This document shows positions 42,060-51,153 of a DNA stretch of 64,000 nucleotides, piece by piece (within the stretch, counting starts at the first letter, position 1; each line of letters opens with the position of its first letter). The translations under genes and the position numbers were made by a program. The DNA is from Microbacterium mitrae (lineage in GTDB: Bacteria > Actinomycetota > Actinomycetes > Actinomycetales > Microbacteriaceae), in contig NZ_VRSW01000002.1 in the NCBI RefSeq assembly GCF_008017445.1, positions 186,001-250,000 on the forward strand, in the 5' to 3' direction. The notes beneath the pieces are model-generated. The model ran no database searches. It saw nothing but the letters and a program-made list of their open reading frames with translations, and was not told where the DNA came from.

Positions 42060-43112
42060 ATGAGCGAAATCAATATTCCAGAGAATGACTTGCCGCCCGA
42101 GCTCATCGACGACGTTGATCGGTTGATCGACGAGGCCGGCATCACCCACAACCGCGCCCTCATCCGGCGCATTCTGACGTCGGGCATTCTGCTGGGTACT
42201 GATGGCACCGACCGGCTCGACCTCAAGGTGACCTCGGCCGCGCTGATCGAAATGCGAAACGCGTTTCGGCTGTTCGCGCCCTACCGCGCCGTTCCAAAGG
42301 TGACGATTTTTGGTTCCGCGCGCACGTTGCCAGCCTCCGGCGCGTACCGTGCCGCACACGATGTGGCTCGCGCGCTCGCCGATGATGGCTGGATGGTGGT
42401 CACGGGTGCTGGCCCGGGAATCATGCAGGCGGCGGCAGAAGGTGCCGGGCCGGATATGTCGATCGGTGTGTCAATTCGTCTTCCGTTCGAGGAGAAGGCC
42501 AACGAGGTTATCGGGCAAGATCCGAAGCACGTTGCGATGAAGTACTTCTTCACTCGCAAGCTCATGCTGGTGAAAGAATCGACGGGGTTCATCTGCGTGC
42601 CCGGCGGATTCGGCACGCTTGACGAAATGTTTGAGCTGCTCACGCTGCAGCAAACCGGCAAGGCCGAACCCGTGCCCATCGTGTTGCTCGATGAACCGGG
42701 CGGTACGTTCTGGAAGAACCTGGAACACTACATTCGCGGAACCATGATGCCTGCCGGCGTCATCTCGCCCGATGACCTCGATCGCGTGCTCATCACCGAT
42801 TCGGTTGCCGAGGCGCATGCCGCCATCGAAAACTTTTGGCACAACTACGACTCGATGCGCTGGGTGGGCGACACCCTCGTCTTGCGCCTCAAGCACACGC
42901 CAACAGATGAAGAGATCGCCGCGCTCAGTGCACAGTTTTCGTTTCTGTTGAAGGAAGGAACGATCCGCCGCGCCGAGCCGTTCCCGCCCGAGCGCGCCGA
43001 TCACGACAAGCTCGAACTCCCTCGCCTCGCGCTCGTGTTGAACCAGTTCAAGGTCGGTTCGCTGTTCCAACTCATCAACGCGATCAACGCGCTGCCGTCC
43101 GCACACGTGTGA
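42060..43112 (+). CDS. LOG-family protein (Rossmann fold, lysine decarboxylase-like)
   Basis: A 350-residue protein of the LOG family. The diagnostic motif PGGFGTLDE is at about residue 181 and the nucleotide-binding GAGPGIMQAAAEGA at about 120. Some members are cytokinin-nucleotide phosphoribohydrolases; others have unknown nucleotide substrates. The protein is longer than plant LOG (about 220), with an N-terminal helical segment (about residues 1-70) and a C-terminal extension of about 90 residues, so it belongs to a longer bacterial subgroup. ATG 42060 follows GAGAGGGTGGGGGT. Confidence 0.85.
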   Translation: MSEINIPENDLPPELIDDVDRLIDEAGITHNRALIRRILTSGILLGTDGTDRLDLKVTSAALIEMRNAFRLFAPYRAVPKVTIFGSARTLPASGAYRAAHDVARALADDGWMVVTGAGPGIMQAAAEGAGPDMSIGVSIRLPFEEKANEVIGQDPKHVAMKYFFTRKLMLVKESTGFICVPGGFGTLDEMFELLTLQQTGKAEPVPIVLLDEPGGTFWKNLEHYIRGTMMPAGVISPDDLDRVLITDSVAEAHAAIENFWHNYDSMRWVGDTLVLRLKHTPTDEEIAALSAQFSFLLKEGTIRRAEPFPPERADHDKLELPRLALVLNQFKVGSLFQLINAINALPSAHV

Positions 43113-43445
43113 GCTGGTTCCGCTGTCTCGATTTCGCTGTGCACTCCACCGAATTCCACTGACCATGGTTCCGCGCGCTTCAGTCGCGACCGTTACGCAC
43201 GCAATCGTGTGACGGATGTGGCTGAAGTGATTGGTGATGCAGGTTCTTCGTGCACACCGATTTAAACCGTGCATAACGGTCGTGAAGCGCGGGTGCGGAA
43301 CCAGGGGACTGGAACCAGGGAGCCGGAATCATGGGGCCGGAACCGGGGCGTGGGCGCAGGAGGGCAGTGCGGTTGGTGGGTCGGCGGCATCCGCTAGAAT
43401 GGTTCGATGCCCCCATCGGGGTAAGAGCTGAATATGGAGGCCGTT
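43113..43445. other. Long intergenic region before nusA with short repeats
   Basis: 333 bases without a credible gene. It holds five GGAACC/GGTTCC hexamers (43116, 43168, 43296, 43310, 43342), a G-rich direct repeat GGAACCAGGG twice near 43296-43320, the unit CCGTGCATAAC (43267-43277) related to the element at 2.6 kb, and a nusA promoter near its end. In many actinobacteria rimP occupies the place just before nusA; I see no rimP here. Confidence 0.6.
43373..43400 (+). promoter_or_regulatory. Predicted promoter of nusA-ylxR-infB
   Basis: TTGGTG (43373-43378) and TAGAAT (43395-43400) are 16 bases apart. Transcription near 43407 would leave a leader of about 40 bases with GGAGG at 43436-43440. 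Confidence 0.45.
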
Positions 43446-44435
43446 ATGGACATTGATCTCTCGCTGTTGCGCACGATTGAGCGTGAGAAGGAAATTCCCT
43501 TCGCCGAGCTTGCGCACATTATTGAGCAGGCTGTGTTGACTGCCTACGCCAAGCACACGTCGCCCGACGATGAACTTCCGGAGGGCGCTCGCGCGGCTCT
43601 CGATCACAAGACCGGCCACGTTGCCGTCTACCTTCCCGTCACCGACGAAGAGGGCGCCGTCATTGGCGAAGAAGAGACGATGCCAGACGATTTCGGTCGT
43701 ATCGCCGCCTTCGCTGCCAAGCAGGTCATCAGCCAGCGTCTGCGCGATATCGCCGATGACGCCGTGCTGGGTGAGTTCCGCGCCAAGGAGGGTGACATCG
43801 TCGCCGGTGTCATTCAGCAGGGTCCTAACCCCAAGATGATTCACGTTGACCTGGGTTCGGTTGAGGCGATTCTGCCGCCCGAAGAGCAGGTTTCGACGGA
43901 GGAATACACGCACGGCTCACGCCTGCGCGTGTACGTCACGAGCGTCGCAAAGGGCAACAAGGGGCCGCAGATCACCGTCTCGCGCACGCACCCCGGCCTG
44001 GTTCGCAAGCTCTTCGCGCTCGAAGTTCCGGAAATCGCGCAGGGCCTGGTGGAGATCGTGTCGCTTGCCCGCGAGGCTGGTCACCGCACCAAGATCGCCG
44101 TCGTCGCGAAAGACCCTTCGATCAACGCCAAGGGTGCTTGCATCGGTGAGATGGGTCGCCGTGTGCGCGCCGTCACCGAAGAGCTCTCCGGGGAGAAGAT
44201 CGACATCATCGACTACAACCCGGAGCTTGCCGCATTCGTTGCGCAGGCGCTGTCGCCGGCCAAGGTGACGAGCGCGTTCATCCTTGACGCGCAGACCAAG
44301 GCCGTTCGCGCCCTGGTTCCGGACTACCAGCTCTCGCTCGCCATCGGCAAGGAGGGCCAGAACGCTCGTCTGGCCGCCAAGCTGACCGGCGCGAAGATCG
44401 ACATCCAGCCGGACTCCATTCTCGACGAGAACTAG
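43446..44435 (+). CDS. nusA: Transcription termination/antitermination protein NusA
   Basis: RNA polymerase-binding factor, 329 residues. Domains in order: N-terminal RNAP-binding domain, S1 domain (about residues 105-180, [22 protein letters not shown]), and two KH domains ([18 protein letters not shown] with its GxxG loop, and [18 protein letters not shown]). There are no C-terminal acidic repeats, as usual outside proteobacteria. ATG 43446 has GGAGG five bases upstream; the in-frame ATG 43434 overlaps that ribosome site and is rejected. Confidence 0.95.
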   Translation: MDIDLSLLRTIEREKEIPFAELAHIIEQAVLTAYAKHTSPDDELPEGARAALDHKTGHVAVYLPVTDEEGAVIGEEETMPDDFGRIAAFAAKQVISQRLRDIADDAVLGEFRAKEGDIVAGVIQQGPNPKMIHVDLGSVEAILPPEEQVSTEEYTHGSRLRVYVTSVAKGNKGPQITVSRTHPGLVRKLFALEVPEIAQGLVEIVSLAREAGHRTKIAVVAKDPSINAKGACIGEMGRRVRAVTEELSGEKIDIIDYNPELAAFVAQALSPAKVTSAFILDAQTKAVRALVPDYQLSLAIGKEGQNARLAAKLTGAKIDIQPDSILDEN

Positions 44436-44505
44436 TCCACGCATCCGCGACTCGTGCGCCGCCACACAAGGGTTGGCGCGCGAGCCATCGCGGGGGAGGT
44501 GTAAG

Positions 44506-44778
44506 ATGGAACCCGTACGAACGTGTGTCGGTTGCCGATCACACGGTTCTCGCTCCTCACTTCTGAGGGTTACCATCCAAGACAATCGGCTCGTCATCGA
44601 CGAGCGGAAAGTGCTGGGCGGCAGAGGATCGTGGGTGCATGACGAGGTAAGTTGCCTCGCCAAGGCGATCGGGCGCAAAGCGTTCGTACGGGCACTGCGA
44701 GTATCGGGTTCGCCCGATACACAGACCATCGAGAAACGGCTGAACGGCTATGGAAACAAAGTGAACGGCTCGAAATGA
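44506..44778 (+). CDS. ylxR: YlxR-family RNA-binding protein (DUF448)
   Basis: A 90-residue nucleic acid-binding protein found between nusA and infB in many Gram-positive bacteria. The N-terminus RTCVGCRSHGSRSSLLRV and GGRGSWVH are family marks. ATG 44506 follows GGGGGAGGT with proper spacing, so the longer in-frame start at 44473 is not used. Role is thought to lie in ribosome or RNase P-linked control, but is not settled. Confidence 0.88.
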   Translation: MEPVRTCVGCRSHGSRSSLLRVTIQDNRLVIDERKVLGGRGSWVHDEVSCLAKAIGRKAFVRALRVSGSPDTQTIEKRLNGYGNKVNGSK

Positions 44779-44832
44779 GACCCGTCCGCCAATAGGTCTG
44801 CCCTGCCTGGGTAGACCCAGACAGGAGAATCA

Positions 44833-47619
44833 GTGGCTGCCAAACCACGCGTGCATGAAATTGCCTCCGAATTCGGAGTAGACAGCAAGCATGCACTGGC
44901 CAAGTTGAAAGAACTTGGCGAGTTCGTGAAGAGTATTTCTTCAACTATTGAACCGCCCGTTGCGCGCAAGCTTCGCGCTGCGCTTGAGGCGGAGGGCGCT
45001 GCGGCTGCTGCCGCACCCGCAGCTGATGCTGCGGCGAAGCCCGCTACCAAGGCTCCGCCCGCAAAGACCGCAGCGGCAAAGCCCGCTGCTGCAAAGCCTG
45101 GTCCGAAGCCCGGCCCGAAGCCTGCTCCCAAGCCTGCTCCGGCCCCCGAAGCTCCGGCTGCAGAAGCTCCGGCCGCTGAGGCGCCGGCTGCTGACAAGCC
45201 CGCCGCTGATGGTGGCGCAGGCAAGGGCGCGCCCAAGCCTGGCGCTCCGGCACCCAAGGCTCCCGCACCCGCACCGCGCCCCGGTGGCACCCCGCGTCCT
45301 GGCAACAACCCGTTCGCTTCGGCGCAGGGTATGGGCCAGCGTCCCGCAGGTCCTCGCCCCGGTAACAACCCCTTCGCTTCGGCGCAGGGCATGGGCCAGC
45401 GCCCGACGCCGGGTAACATCCCGCGTCCGCAGGCTCCGCGTCCCGGCGCCCCGCGCCCGGGTGCTCCGCGCCCGGGTGGCGCAGGTCGCCCCGGTGGTGG
45501 CGGTCGCCCAGGTGCACCGTTCCAGCAGCGTCCCGGTGGCGCCGGTGGTGCAGGTCGCCCCGGTGGCGGCGGCGGTGGATTCCAGCGTCCCGGCGGCGGA
45601 ACCGGTGGTCCCGGTGCTGGCGGCGGCGGATTCGCTGGTCGTCCCGGTCCTGGTGGTCGTGGCCGCGGCGGAACCGCTGGTGCCTTTGGTAAGGGCGGCG
45701 GCAAGTCAAAGCAGCGTAAGTCGCGTCGTGCGAAGCGCCAAGAGTTTGAAATGCGGGATGCGCCGCTCGTTGGTGGCGTTAACGTTTCGCGCGGTAACGG
45801 TGAGATCATTCGCCTGCGTCGCGGATCGTCGATCGCAGACTTCGCCGACAAGATCGAGACCCTGACGGGCTACACGGTTCAGCCGGGTACCCTCGTCACG
45901 ATTCTCTTCAACCTGGGCGAGATGGCGACAGCAACGGAGTCTCTCGACGAGGCAACGTTTGAGGTTCTTGGCGCCGAGCTCGGCTACAAGATCGTCATGG
46001 TCTCGCCAGAAGACGAAGACAAGGAGCTCCTTGAGGGCTTCGGTCTCGACCTCGAGTCTGAGCTTGCCGACGAAGACGATGAAGACCTCGAGATTCGTCC
46101 GCCGGTCGTCACCGTTATGGGTCACGTTGACCACGGTAAGACGCGCCTGCTTGACGCCATCCGTCAGAGCAACGTTGTCGCGGGTGAAGCCGGCGGCATC
46201 ACCCAGCACATCGGTGCCTACCAGATCTGGACCGAGCACGAGGGTGTTGAGCGTGCGGTGACGTTCATCGACACCCCGGGTCACGAAGCGTTTACCGCTA
46301 TGCGTGCCCGTGGTGCTCAGGTCACCGACATTGCGATCCTCGTCGTCGCAGCCGACGACGGCATCATGCCGCAGACGGTTGAGGCATTGAACCACGCACA
46401 GGCGGCCGACGTGCCGATCGTGGTTGCCGTCAACAAGATTGACAAGGAAGACGCCAACCCCGCCAAGGTTCGTCAGCAGTTGACCGAGTATGGTCTGGTT
46501 GCCGAAGAATACGGTGGAGACGTCATCTTTGTTGACGTGTCGGCACGCAACAACATTGGTATCCAAGAGCTGGTTGACGCTGTCTTGCTGACGGCTGACG
46601 CTGGTCTTGACCTGCGCGCTAACCCGAACAAGGATGCCCGCGGTGTCGCTATTGAAGCCAAGCTCGACAAGGGCCGTGGTTCGGTGGCAACCGTGCTCAT
46701 TCAGTCCGGAACCTTGCGCGTCGGTGACGCGATCGTGGCCGGTACCGCATATGGTCGCGTTCGCGCCATGATCGATGAGAACGGCGAAGCGGTCGACGAG
46801 GCCTACCCGTCGCGTCCGGTGCAGGTGCAGGGTCTGAACTCGGTGCCGCGTGCTGGTGACACCTTCATCGTGACCGAGGAAGACCGTACGGCACGTCAGA
46901 TCGCTGAGAAGCGTGAAGCCGCTGCTCGTAACGCTCAGCTCGCGAAGGCTCGCAAGCGCATCTCGCTCGAAGACTTCACCCGCGCACTCGAAGAGGGCAA
47001 GGTTGAGTCGCTCAACCTCATCATCAAGGGTGACGTTTCGGGTGCTGTTGAAGCTCTCGAAGAGTCGTTGCTCAAGATCGAGGTCGACAACTCCGTTCAG
47101 CTGCGCATCCTGCACCGCGGTGTGGGCGCGATCACGGCGAGCGACGTTGACCTGGCAACGATCGATAACGCCATCATCGTGGGCTTCAACGTTCGCCCCG
47201 ATGTCAAGGCACGCGAGCGCGCTCAGCGTGAAGGCGTCGACATCCGCTTCTACTCGGTGATCTACTCCGCGATCGACGACATTGAGAATGCACTTAAGGG
47301 CATGCTCAAGCCGGAGTTCGAAGAGGTTCAGTCGGGTGTGGCCGAGATCCGTGAGGTCTTCCGCTCCTCGAAGTTCGGCAACATCGCCGGTGTCATCGTG
47401 CGATCGGGAACCATCACCCGAAACGCGAAGGCACGCGTTATCCGCGACGGCGTGGTTCTTGCAGACGGCCTGGCGATCGAATCGCTGCGCCGCTTCAAGG
47501 ATGACGTCACTGAGGTTCGTACCGACTTCGAAGCCGGTATCGGCCTCGGCAAGTACAACGACATTCAGATCGGTGACGAGATCGAAACCACTGAAATGGT
47601 TGAGAAGCCCCGCGCCTAA
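44833..47619 (+). CDS. infB: Translation initiation factor IF-2
   Basis: GTPase that brings fMet-tRNA to the 30S subunit; 928 residues. A small N-terminal helical domain ([16 protein letters not shown]) is followed by a very long Ala/Pro/Lys then Gly/Arg/Pro-rich disordered stretch (about residues 60-300) with internal repeats. The G domain starts near residue 430: GHVDHGKT (G1), [15 protein letters not shown] (G3), NKIDK (G4). Domains II-IV follow with [17 protein letters not shown] near the end. GTG 44833 follows AGGAG. A perfect terminator is just after the stop. Confidence 0.97.
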   Translation: MAAKPRVHEIASEFGVDSKHALAKLKELGEFVKSISSTIEPPVARKLRAALEAEGAAAAAAPAADAAAKPATKAPPAKTAAAKPAAAKPGPKPGPKPAPKPAPAPEAPAAEAPAAEAPAADKPAADGGAGKGAPKPGAPAPKAPAPAPRPGGTPRPGNNPFASAQGMGQRPAGPRPGNNPFASAQGMGQRPTPGNIPRPQAPRPGAPRPGAPRPGGAGRPGGGGRPGAPFQQRPGGAGGAGRPGGGGGGFQRPGGGTGGPGAGGGGFAGRPGPGGRGRGGTAGAFGKGGGKSKQRKSRRAKRQEFEMRDAPLVGGVNVSRGNGEIIRLRRGSSIADFADKIETLTGYTVQPGTLVTILFNLGEMATATESLDEATFEVLGAELGYKIVMVSPEDEDKELLEGFGLDLESELADEDDEDLEIRPPVVTVMGHVDHGKTRLLDAIRQSNVVAGEAGGITQHIGAYQIWTEHEGVERAVTFIDTPGHEAFTAMRARGAQVTDIAILVVAADDGIMPQTVEALNHAQAADVPIVVAVNKIDKEDANPAKVRQQLTEYGLVAEEYGGDVIFVDVSARNNIGIQELVDAVLLTADAGLDLRANPNKDARGVAIEAKLDKGRGSVATVLIQSGTLRVGDAIVAGTAYGRVRAMIDENGEAVDEAYPSRPVQVQGLNSVPRAGDTFIVTEEDRTARQIAEKREAAARNAQLAKARKRISLEDFTRALEEGKVESLNLIIKGDVSGAVEALEESLLKIEVDNSVQLRILHRGVGAITASDVDLATIDNAIIVGFNVRPDVKARERAQREGVDIRFYSVIYSAIDDIENALKGMLKPEFEEVQSGVAEIREVFRSSKFGNIAGVIVRSGTITRNAKARVIRDGVVLADGLAIESLRRFKDDVTEVRTDFEAGIGLGKYNDIQIGDEIETTEMVEKPRA
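45292..45414 (+). repeat. In-frame repeat within infB
   Basis: The stretch encoding [17 protein letters not shown] occurs twice in a row (about 45295-45345 and 45355-45408), a duplicated segment of the disordered N-terminal region. The downstream 45430-45690 part is a simple Gly/Pro/Arg repeat rich in GGTCGTCCCGGTGG-like units. Confidence 0.7.
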
Positions 47620-47625
47620 GATCAA

Positions 47626-47669
47626 GACGAGGCCGCGTGAGTGTTCACTCACGCGGCCTCGTCATCTCT
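47626..47669 (+). terminator. Rho-independent terminator after infB
   Basis: GACGAGGCCGCGTGAGTG (47626-47643) and its exact reverse complement (47646-47663) form an 18-base stem with almost no loop, followed by ATCTCTTTT. It separates infB from rbfA. Confidence 0.92.
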
Positions 47670-47724
47670 TTTGCAGTACGCTCCCAACAGATCTGTTGCC
47701 GCAACGGCACAAGAGGAGGACAAC

Positions 47725-48159
47725 ATGGCTGGTGAACGTCAAGGACGATTGGCCGACCGCATCCGCGTGATTCTCGCGGAACGCCTCGACAAGGGTTTGC
47801 GAGACCCGCGCCTCGGCTTCGTGACCATCACAGAAGTTCGGGTCACGGGCGACCTGCAGCACGCGTCGGTGTTCTACACGGTGCTGGGCACCGATGAAGA
47901 GCGTGCCGACAGCGCCGCGGCTTTGACCGCAGCGACGGGCATGCTTCGCAAGGAGGTCGGCAAGCACCTCGGTGTGCGCCTGGTTCCGACGTTGGAGTTC
48001 ATCTCTGACGCTCTGCCGGAGAACGCCGATCACATCTCCGCGCTGTTGCGCGAAGCGCGTGAGCGTGACGAGGCGGTGGCGGGACTCGCCGCAAACGCTC
48101 AGTACGCTGGCGAAGAAGACCCCTATCAGAAGCCCCGAGAGGCTGACGACGAAGACTGA
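47725..48159 (+). CDS. rbfA: Ribosome-binding factor A
   Basis: 30S maturation factor that binds near helix 1 of 16S rRNA; 144 residues with a KH-like fold. Seen: RLADRIRVILAERLDKGLRDPRLGFVTIT and VRLVPTLEFISD. ATG 47725 follows GAGGAGGACA; the frame is open further upstream but that lies in the infB terminator. The C-terminus is an acidic tail (GEEDPYQKPREADDED). It stands as its own unit between two terminators. Confidence 0.94.
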   Translation: MAGERQGRLADRIRVILAERLDKGLRDPRLGFVTITEVRVTGDLQHASVFYTVLGTDEERADSAAALTAATGMLRKEVGKHLGVRLVPTLEFISDALPENADHISALLREARERDEAVAGLAANAQYAGEEDPYQKPREADDED

Positions 48160-48181
48160 CGCAGACCAACACCAAGTCTGC

Positions 48182-48228
48182 ATACGACGAGCGCCGCCCC
48201 ACGCTGAGTGTGGCGGCGCTCGTCGTAT
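48182..48228. terminator. Bidirectional terminator between rbfA and the MFS gene
   Basis: ATACGACGAGCGCCGCC (48182-48198) pairs exactly with GGCGGCGCTCGTCGTAT (48212-48228), a 17-base-pair stem with a 13-base loop, between two convergent genes. Confidence 0.85.
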
Positions 48229-48239
48229 CAGCGCGTGAG

Positions 48240-49571
48240 TTACGCGCGCGTAAGCCGAGGGTTAAGCAGGGCCGCGGCAATGACCAGGGCCGCACCCGTG
48301 ACCAGCGCGACCGCGTAGCCATTGGTTCCGGCGACCAGCGCAATGGTTCCCAGCACCGCCACACCCAGGCCGCTGCCGAGCGCGAAGCCAACCTCTTGAA
48401 TCGCGCCCACCTGCCCGGCCTGCTCGGGGTGAGTGGCGTCAAAGAGTGCGGCGGCGGTCAGCGTGCCGATGAGGCCAAAGCCGAAGCCCGCAAACAGGAG
48501 CGCGCCAACGAGGCTGGCGGGGTCGGTTGCCAGCCACACGAGGCCTATGGCTTGCATCGCCAGAGCTGCGACCGTGAGTGCATTGCTCGAGAGCCATCGC
48601 AACAGGGTTGGTGCAAGCACGCCGCCGATGGCAATCATGATCGCTTGCGGCAGCAGTGCGAAACCGGCGGTGAGGGCCGTCTCGCCGCGGGCATCTTGCA
48701 GGTGCAAGCTCACCAGATACACGGTCGCGGCCGACGCGCCGGTGCCAGCAATAATGCGCACGTAGGCGATGGAGAAGTCGCGAATGCGGAACAGTCCAAC
48801 ATCAATAAACGGATCGCTCAGTTGCCGTTGTCGGCGCACGAAGGTGACGCCGGCGGCCGCGCCGATCACGCCAACAACGATCGCGACGACCGGCTCCAGC
48901 GCGACGTGCTGCAGGGCATAGACCAGCCCACCGAGCGCGATGATCGATGTCACGATGCTGAGAGCGTCCCAGTGCGGTGCGCGGGCGGTGCGGGTATTCG
49001 GAACTAGAAACAGCGCCAGCAGCAGCGCAATGATCGCCAGCGGAATGCCGCCATAAAGCGTCCACCGCCAGCCAGGGCCTTCGGCAAGAATGCCGCCGGC
49101 AACCGGCCCGAAGGCACTGCCTGCACCGAACGTCGCCGTCCACAGACCATAGGCGAGTACGCGCTCACCCGGCTGAAACACCGCACCAATTGTCGAGACG
49201 ACGCTGGCAATGACCATCGCCTCGCTCGCGCCGAGGAGTGCCCGCATGATGATGAGCACCAAGACCGAGTCAGTCATGCCGCCGATCAGGTTGAAGGCGG
49301 CGAATCCTACGAGACCAAGCATCATGACGGTGCGACGGCCAAACTGGTCACCCGCGCGAGCGGCGATGACGAGCGTCACGGCGAGTGCGAGCGGATAGAT
49401 ATCGACAATCCAGATCGCTGCCGCGTCAGTCATGTGCATGTCAGAGCGCATCGCGGGCAATGCGGTGGTGGTGGCGCTGATGGCGAGCGCGCCAATCAGC
49501 ACGCCCAAGAGCATCGGAACCATCGCAAGCCACGTGCGGGCCGAGGAGCGATGCTGAGGGGGAGTGGTCAC
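48240..49571 (-). CDS. MFS multidrug-type transporter
   Basis: 443-residue major facilitator with about 12-14 membrane helices. The loop 2-3 motif GDQFGRRTVMMLG and the TM5 motif C-like region GPVAGGILAEGPGWRWTL point to the drug:H+ antiporter group (DHA2/QacA-like by sequence style). The GTG start at 49571 overlaps the mutY stop by four bases (GTGA), so the two are translationally coupled though not functionally related as far as known. Substrate unknown. Confidence 0.88.
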   Translation of the reverse strand: MTTPPQHRSSARTWLAMVPMLLGVLIGALAISATTTALPAMRSDMHMTDAAAIWIVDIYPLALAVTLVIAARAGDQFGRRTVMMLGLVGFAAFNLIGGMTDSVLVLIIMRALLGASEAMVIASVVSTIGAVFQPGERVLAYGLWTATFGAGSAFGPVAGGILAEGPGWRWTLYGGIPLAIIALLLALFLVPNTRTARAPHWDALSIVTSIIALGGLVYALQHVALEPVVAIVVGVIGAAAGVTFVRRQRQLSDPFIDVGLFRIRDFSIAYVRIIAGTGASAATVYLVSLHLQDARGETALTAGFALLPQAIMIAIGGVLAPTLLRWLSSNALTVAALAMQAIGLVWLATDPASLVGALLFAGFGFGLIGTLTAAALFDATHPEQAGQVGAIQEVGFALGSGLGVAVLGTIALVAGTNGYAVALVTGAALVIAAALLNPRLTRA

Positions 49572-50476
49572 ACGTCTATTGTCGCGCCCGCGCGTGCCGT
49601 CGAACGCCCGTCGCCTGCAAGACGTGCCATGTCGCCAACGGTCTCAATGAGCCCGTCAGCGAGCAGGGTCAGGATGGCGCGGTCACGCTGATCGGAGTCT
49701 GGCCAGTGCGTCACGAGCGCATCGACGAGAACCCCGGAACCATCGGCTGCGCGAAGCTCGGCAAGCACGGCCCCGCGCGCCTGACGGTCAGAGCCCTCGT
49801 ATTTAGCTTGCTTGGGTCGCGTATCGCCGGTGTCCGGGTAACCGGCCGCTCGCCACGCGCACAACGACGCTAGCGGGCAGAGCTCGCACCGTGCGCTTCG
49901 CGCCGTACACACCACCGCCCCCAACTCCATAGCCGCGGCATTCACGATCGCGGCAGCTATTGGTTCCGTCGGCAAGATCTCGGCCATGACGGCGAGGTCG
50001 CGTTTGGCGGCCGGGCCTGGCTGGCTCTTGCCCTCAATGGCGCGAGCCAGCACCCGTCGGGTATTGGTGTCTACGACCGGCACGCGCTCCCCGTACGCGA
50101 ACGCCGCGACGGCCCTCGCGGTGTAATCACCGATGCCGGGGAGAGCCAGGAGCGCGTCAACATCGCGCGGGATTACGCCGCCATGGCGTGCGGTGATTTC
50201 GACCGCAGCCTGGTGCAACCACATCGCGCGGCGCGGGTAGCCAAGATTGGCCCACGCCCGCACAGCATCGGCAACCGGCGCCGCCGCGAGGTGCGCGGGT
50301 GTTGGCCACCGCATCAGCCACTCTTCGAGCCGTGGAATCACCCGGGTGACGGGCGTCTGTTGCAGCATGAATTCGCTCACCAAGATGCCCCACGCCCCAA
50401 AGTCAGGGTCGCGCCACGGCAGGTCACGCGCGTTCTCGCGGTACCAATCGATCAGTGGGGGAGCGAGCCGGTGCAC
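49568..50476 (-). CDS. mutY: A/G-specific adenine glycosylase
   Basis: Removes adenine mispaired with 8-oxoguanine. The 302-residue protein has the catalytic Glu in SEFMLQQTPV, the HhH motif LPGIGDYTARAVAAFA, the catalytic Asp in PVVDTNTRRV, and the [4Fe-4S] ligands C-x6-C-x2-C-x5-C in VCTARSARCELCPLASLC. The C-terminal part is much shorter than the Nudix-like 8-oxoG recognition domain of E. coli MutY, a form also seen in other actinobacteria. Start is GTG 50476. Confidence 0.93.
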   Translation of the reverse strand: MHRLAPPLIDWYRENARDLPWRDPDFGAWGILVSEFMLQQTPVTRVIPRLEEWLMRWPTPAHLAAAPVADAVRAWANLGYPRRAMWLHQAAVEITARHGGVIPRDVDALLALPGIGDYTARAVAAFAYGERVPVVDTNTRRVLARAIEGKSQPGPAAKRDLAVMAEILPTEPIAAAIVNAAAMELGAVVCTARSARCELCPLASLCAWRAAGYPDTGDTRPKQAKYEGSDRQARGAVLAELRAADGSGVLVDALVTHWPDSDQRDRAILTLLADGLIETVGDMARLAGDGRSTARAGATIDV

Positions 50477-50523
50477 CCTTCCACTGTAGGGTCACGCGGG
50501 CCGACTGGTCGTAGGCTAGAGGC

Positions 50524-51153
50524 ATGCGCTTGCCCATCACACCAGCGAACACGCTCTTGCGTGAGCTTCGCGGCGAACTGCGTCAGCTGTATCCGGCCGG
50601 GCGCATCGTCGTCGCGATCGACGGGATCGATGCCCAGGCCGTCGACGCCTTCGCGTCGCAGTTTGTTCAGATCATCGAAGAAGACAACGTCGCGGCTTTT
50701 CACGCCCGGCTGCGCGATTTTCACCTGTCTCGGGCAGATCAGGCCGAACGTGGCGTCATTGTTGATGAAGACGCTGTCCGCCGAGCCCTCATCGACCCGT
50801 TTCGCAGCGGCGCACTCGATTCCGCGACCAGCGGGTTCCAACTCGGTACGTGGGACGCGAATCGCGATGCGCCATTGGAGTCGCGGTGGGTGACGGCGCC
50901 GGCGGATGCGGTGCTGGTATTGAGTGGAACCGGCGTGCTGGCACCCGAGCTGCGCGGGTTGGCGAACTGGTCGATCTGGCTTGAAACGGCAGAGAACGCG
51001 TTGGCGCATCGACCGGGACGGACGGCCGAGCGGCCGTACACCGACGCGGAATTCGCCTACCTGAAGAATGCAAAGCCTGCGGGAGTCGCATCGGTCATGG
51101 TCGATAACACCAACCCGGCGGTGCCCACCCAGATTTATCGAGACTTCTGCTGA
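50524..51153 (+). CDS. Uridine kinase-like protein with degenerate P-loop
   Basis: 209-residue protein resembling the uridine/nucleoside kinase-like group (VVAIDGIDAQAVDAF, then RALIDPFRSGALD and a WSIWLETAENALAHRPG ending with RPYTDAEFAYL). In related kinases the N-terminal loop reads GxDGSGKT; here GSGKT is replaced by AQAVD, so ATP binding by the usual Walker A is doubtful. A TAGGCT -10 box ends six bases before ATG 50524. The stop overlaps the truB start by one base (TGATG). Probably non-catalytic or using another site; function unknown. Confidence 0.6.
   Translation: MRLPITPANTLLRELRGELRQLYPAGRIVVAIDGIDAQAVDAFASQFVQIIEEDNVAAFHARLRDFHLSRADQAERGVIVDEDAVRRALIDPFRSGALDSATSGFQLGTWDANRDAPLESRWVTAPADAVLVLSGTGVLAPELRGLANWSIWLETAENALAHRPGRTAERPYTDAEFAYLKNAKPAGVASVMVDNTNPAVPTQIYRDFC

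Noticed and set aside
45706..47652. 648-residue open frame antisense to infB
   Set aside because: Shadow of infB; composition is what the antisense of a GC-rich gene gives.
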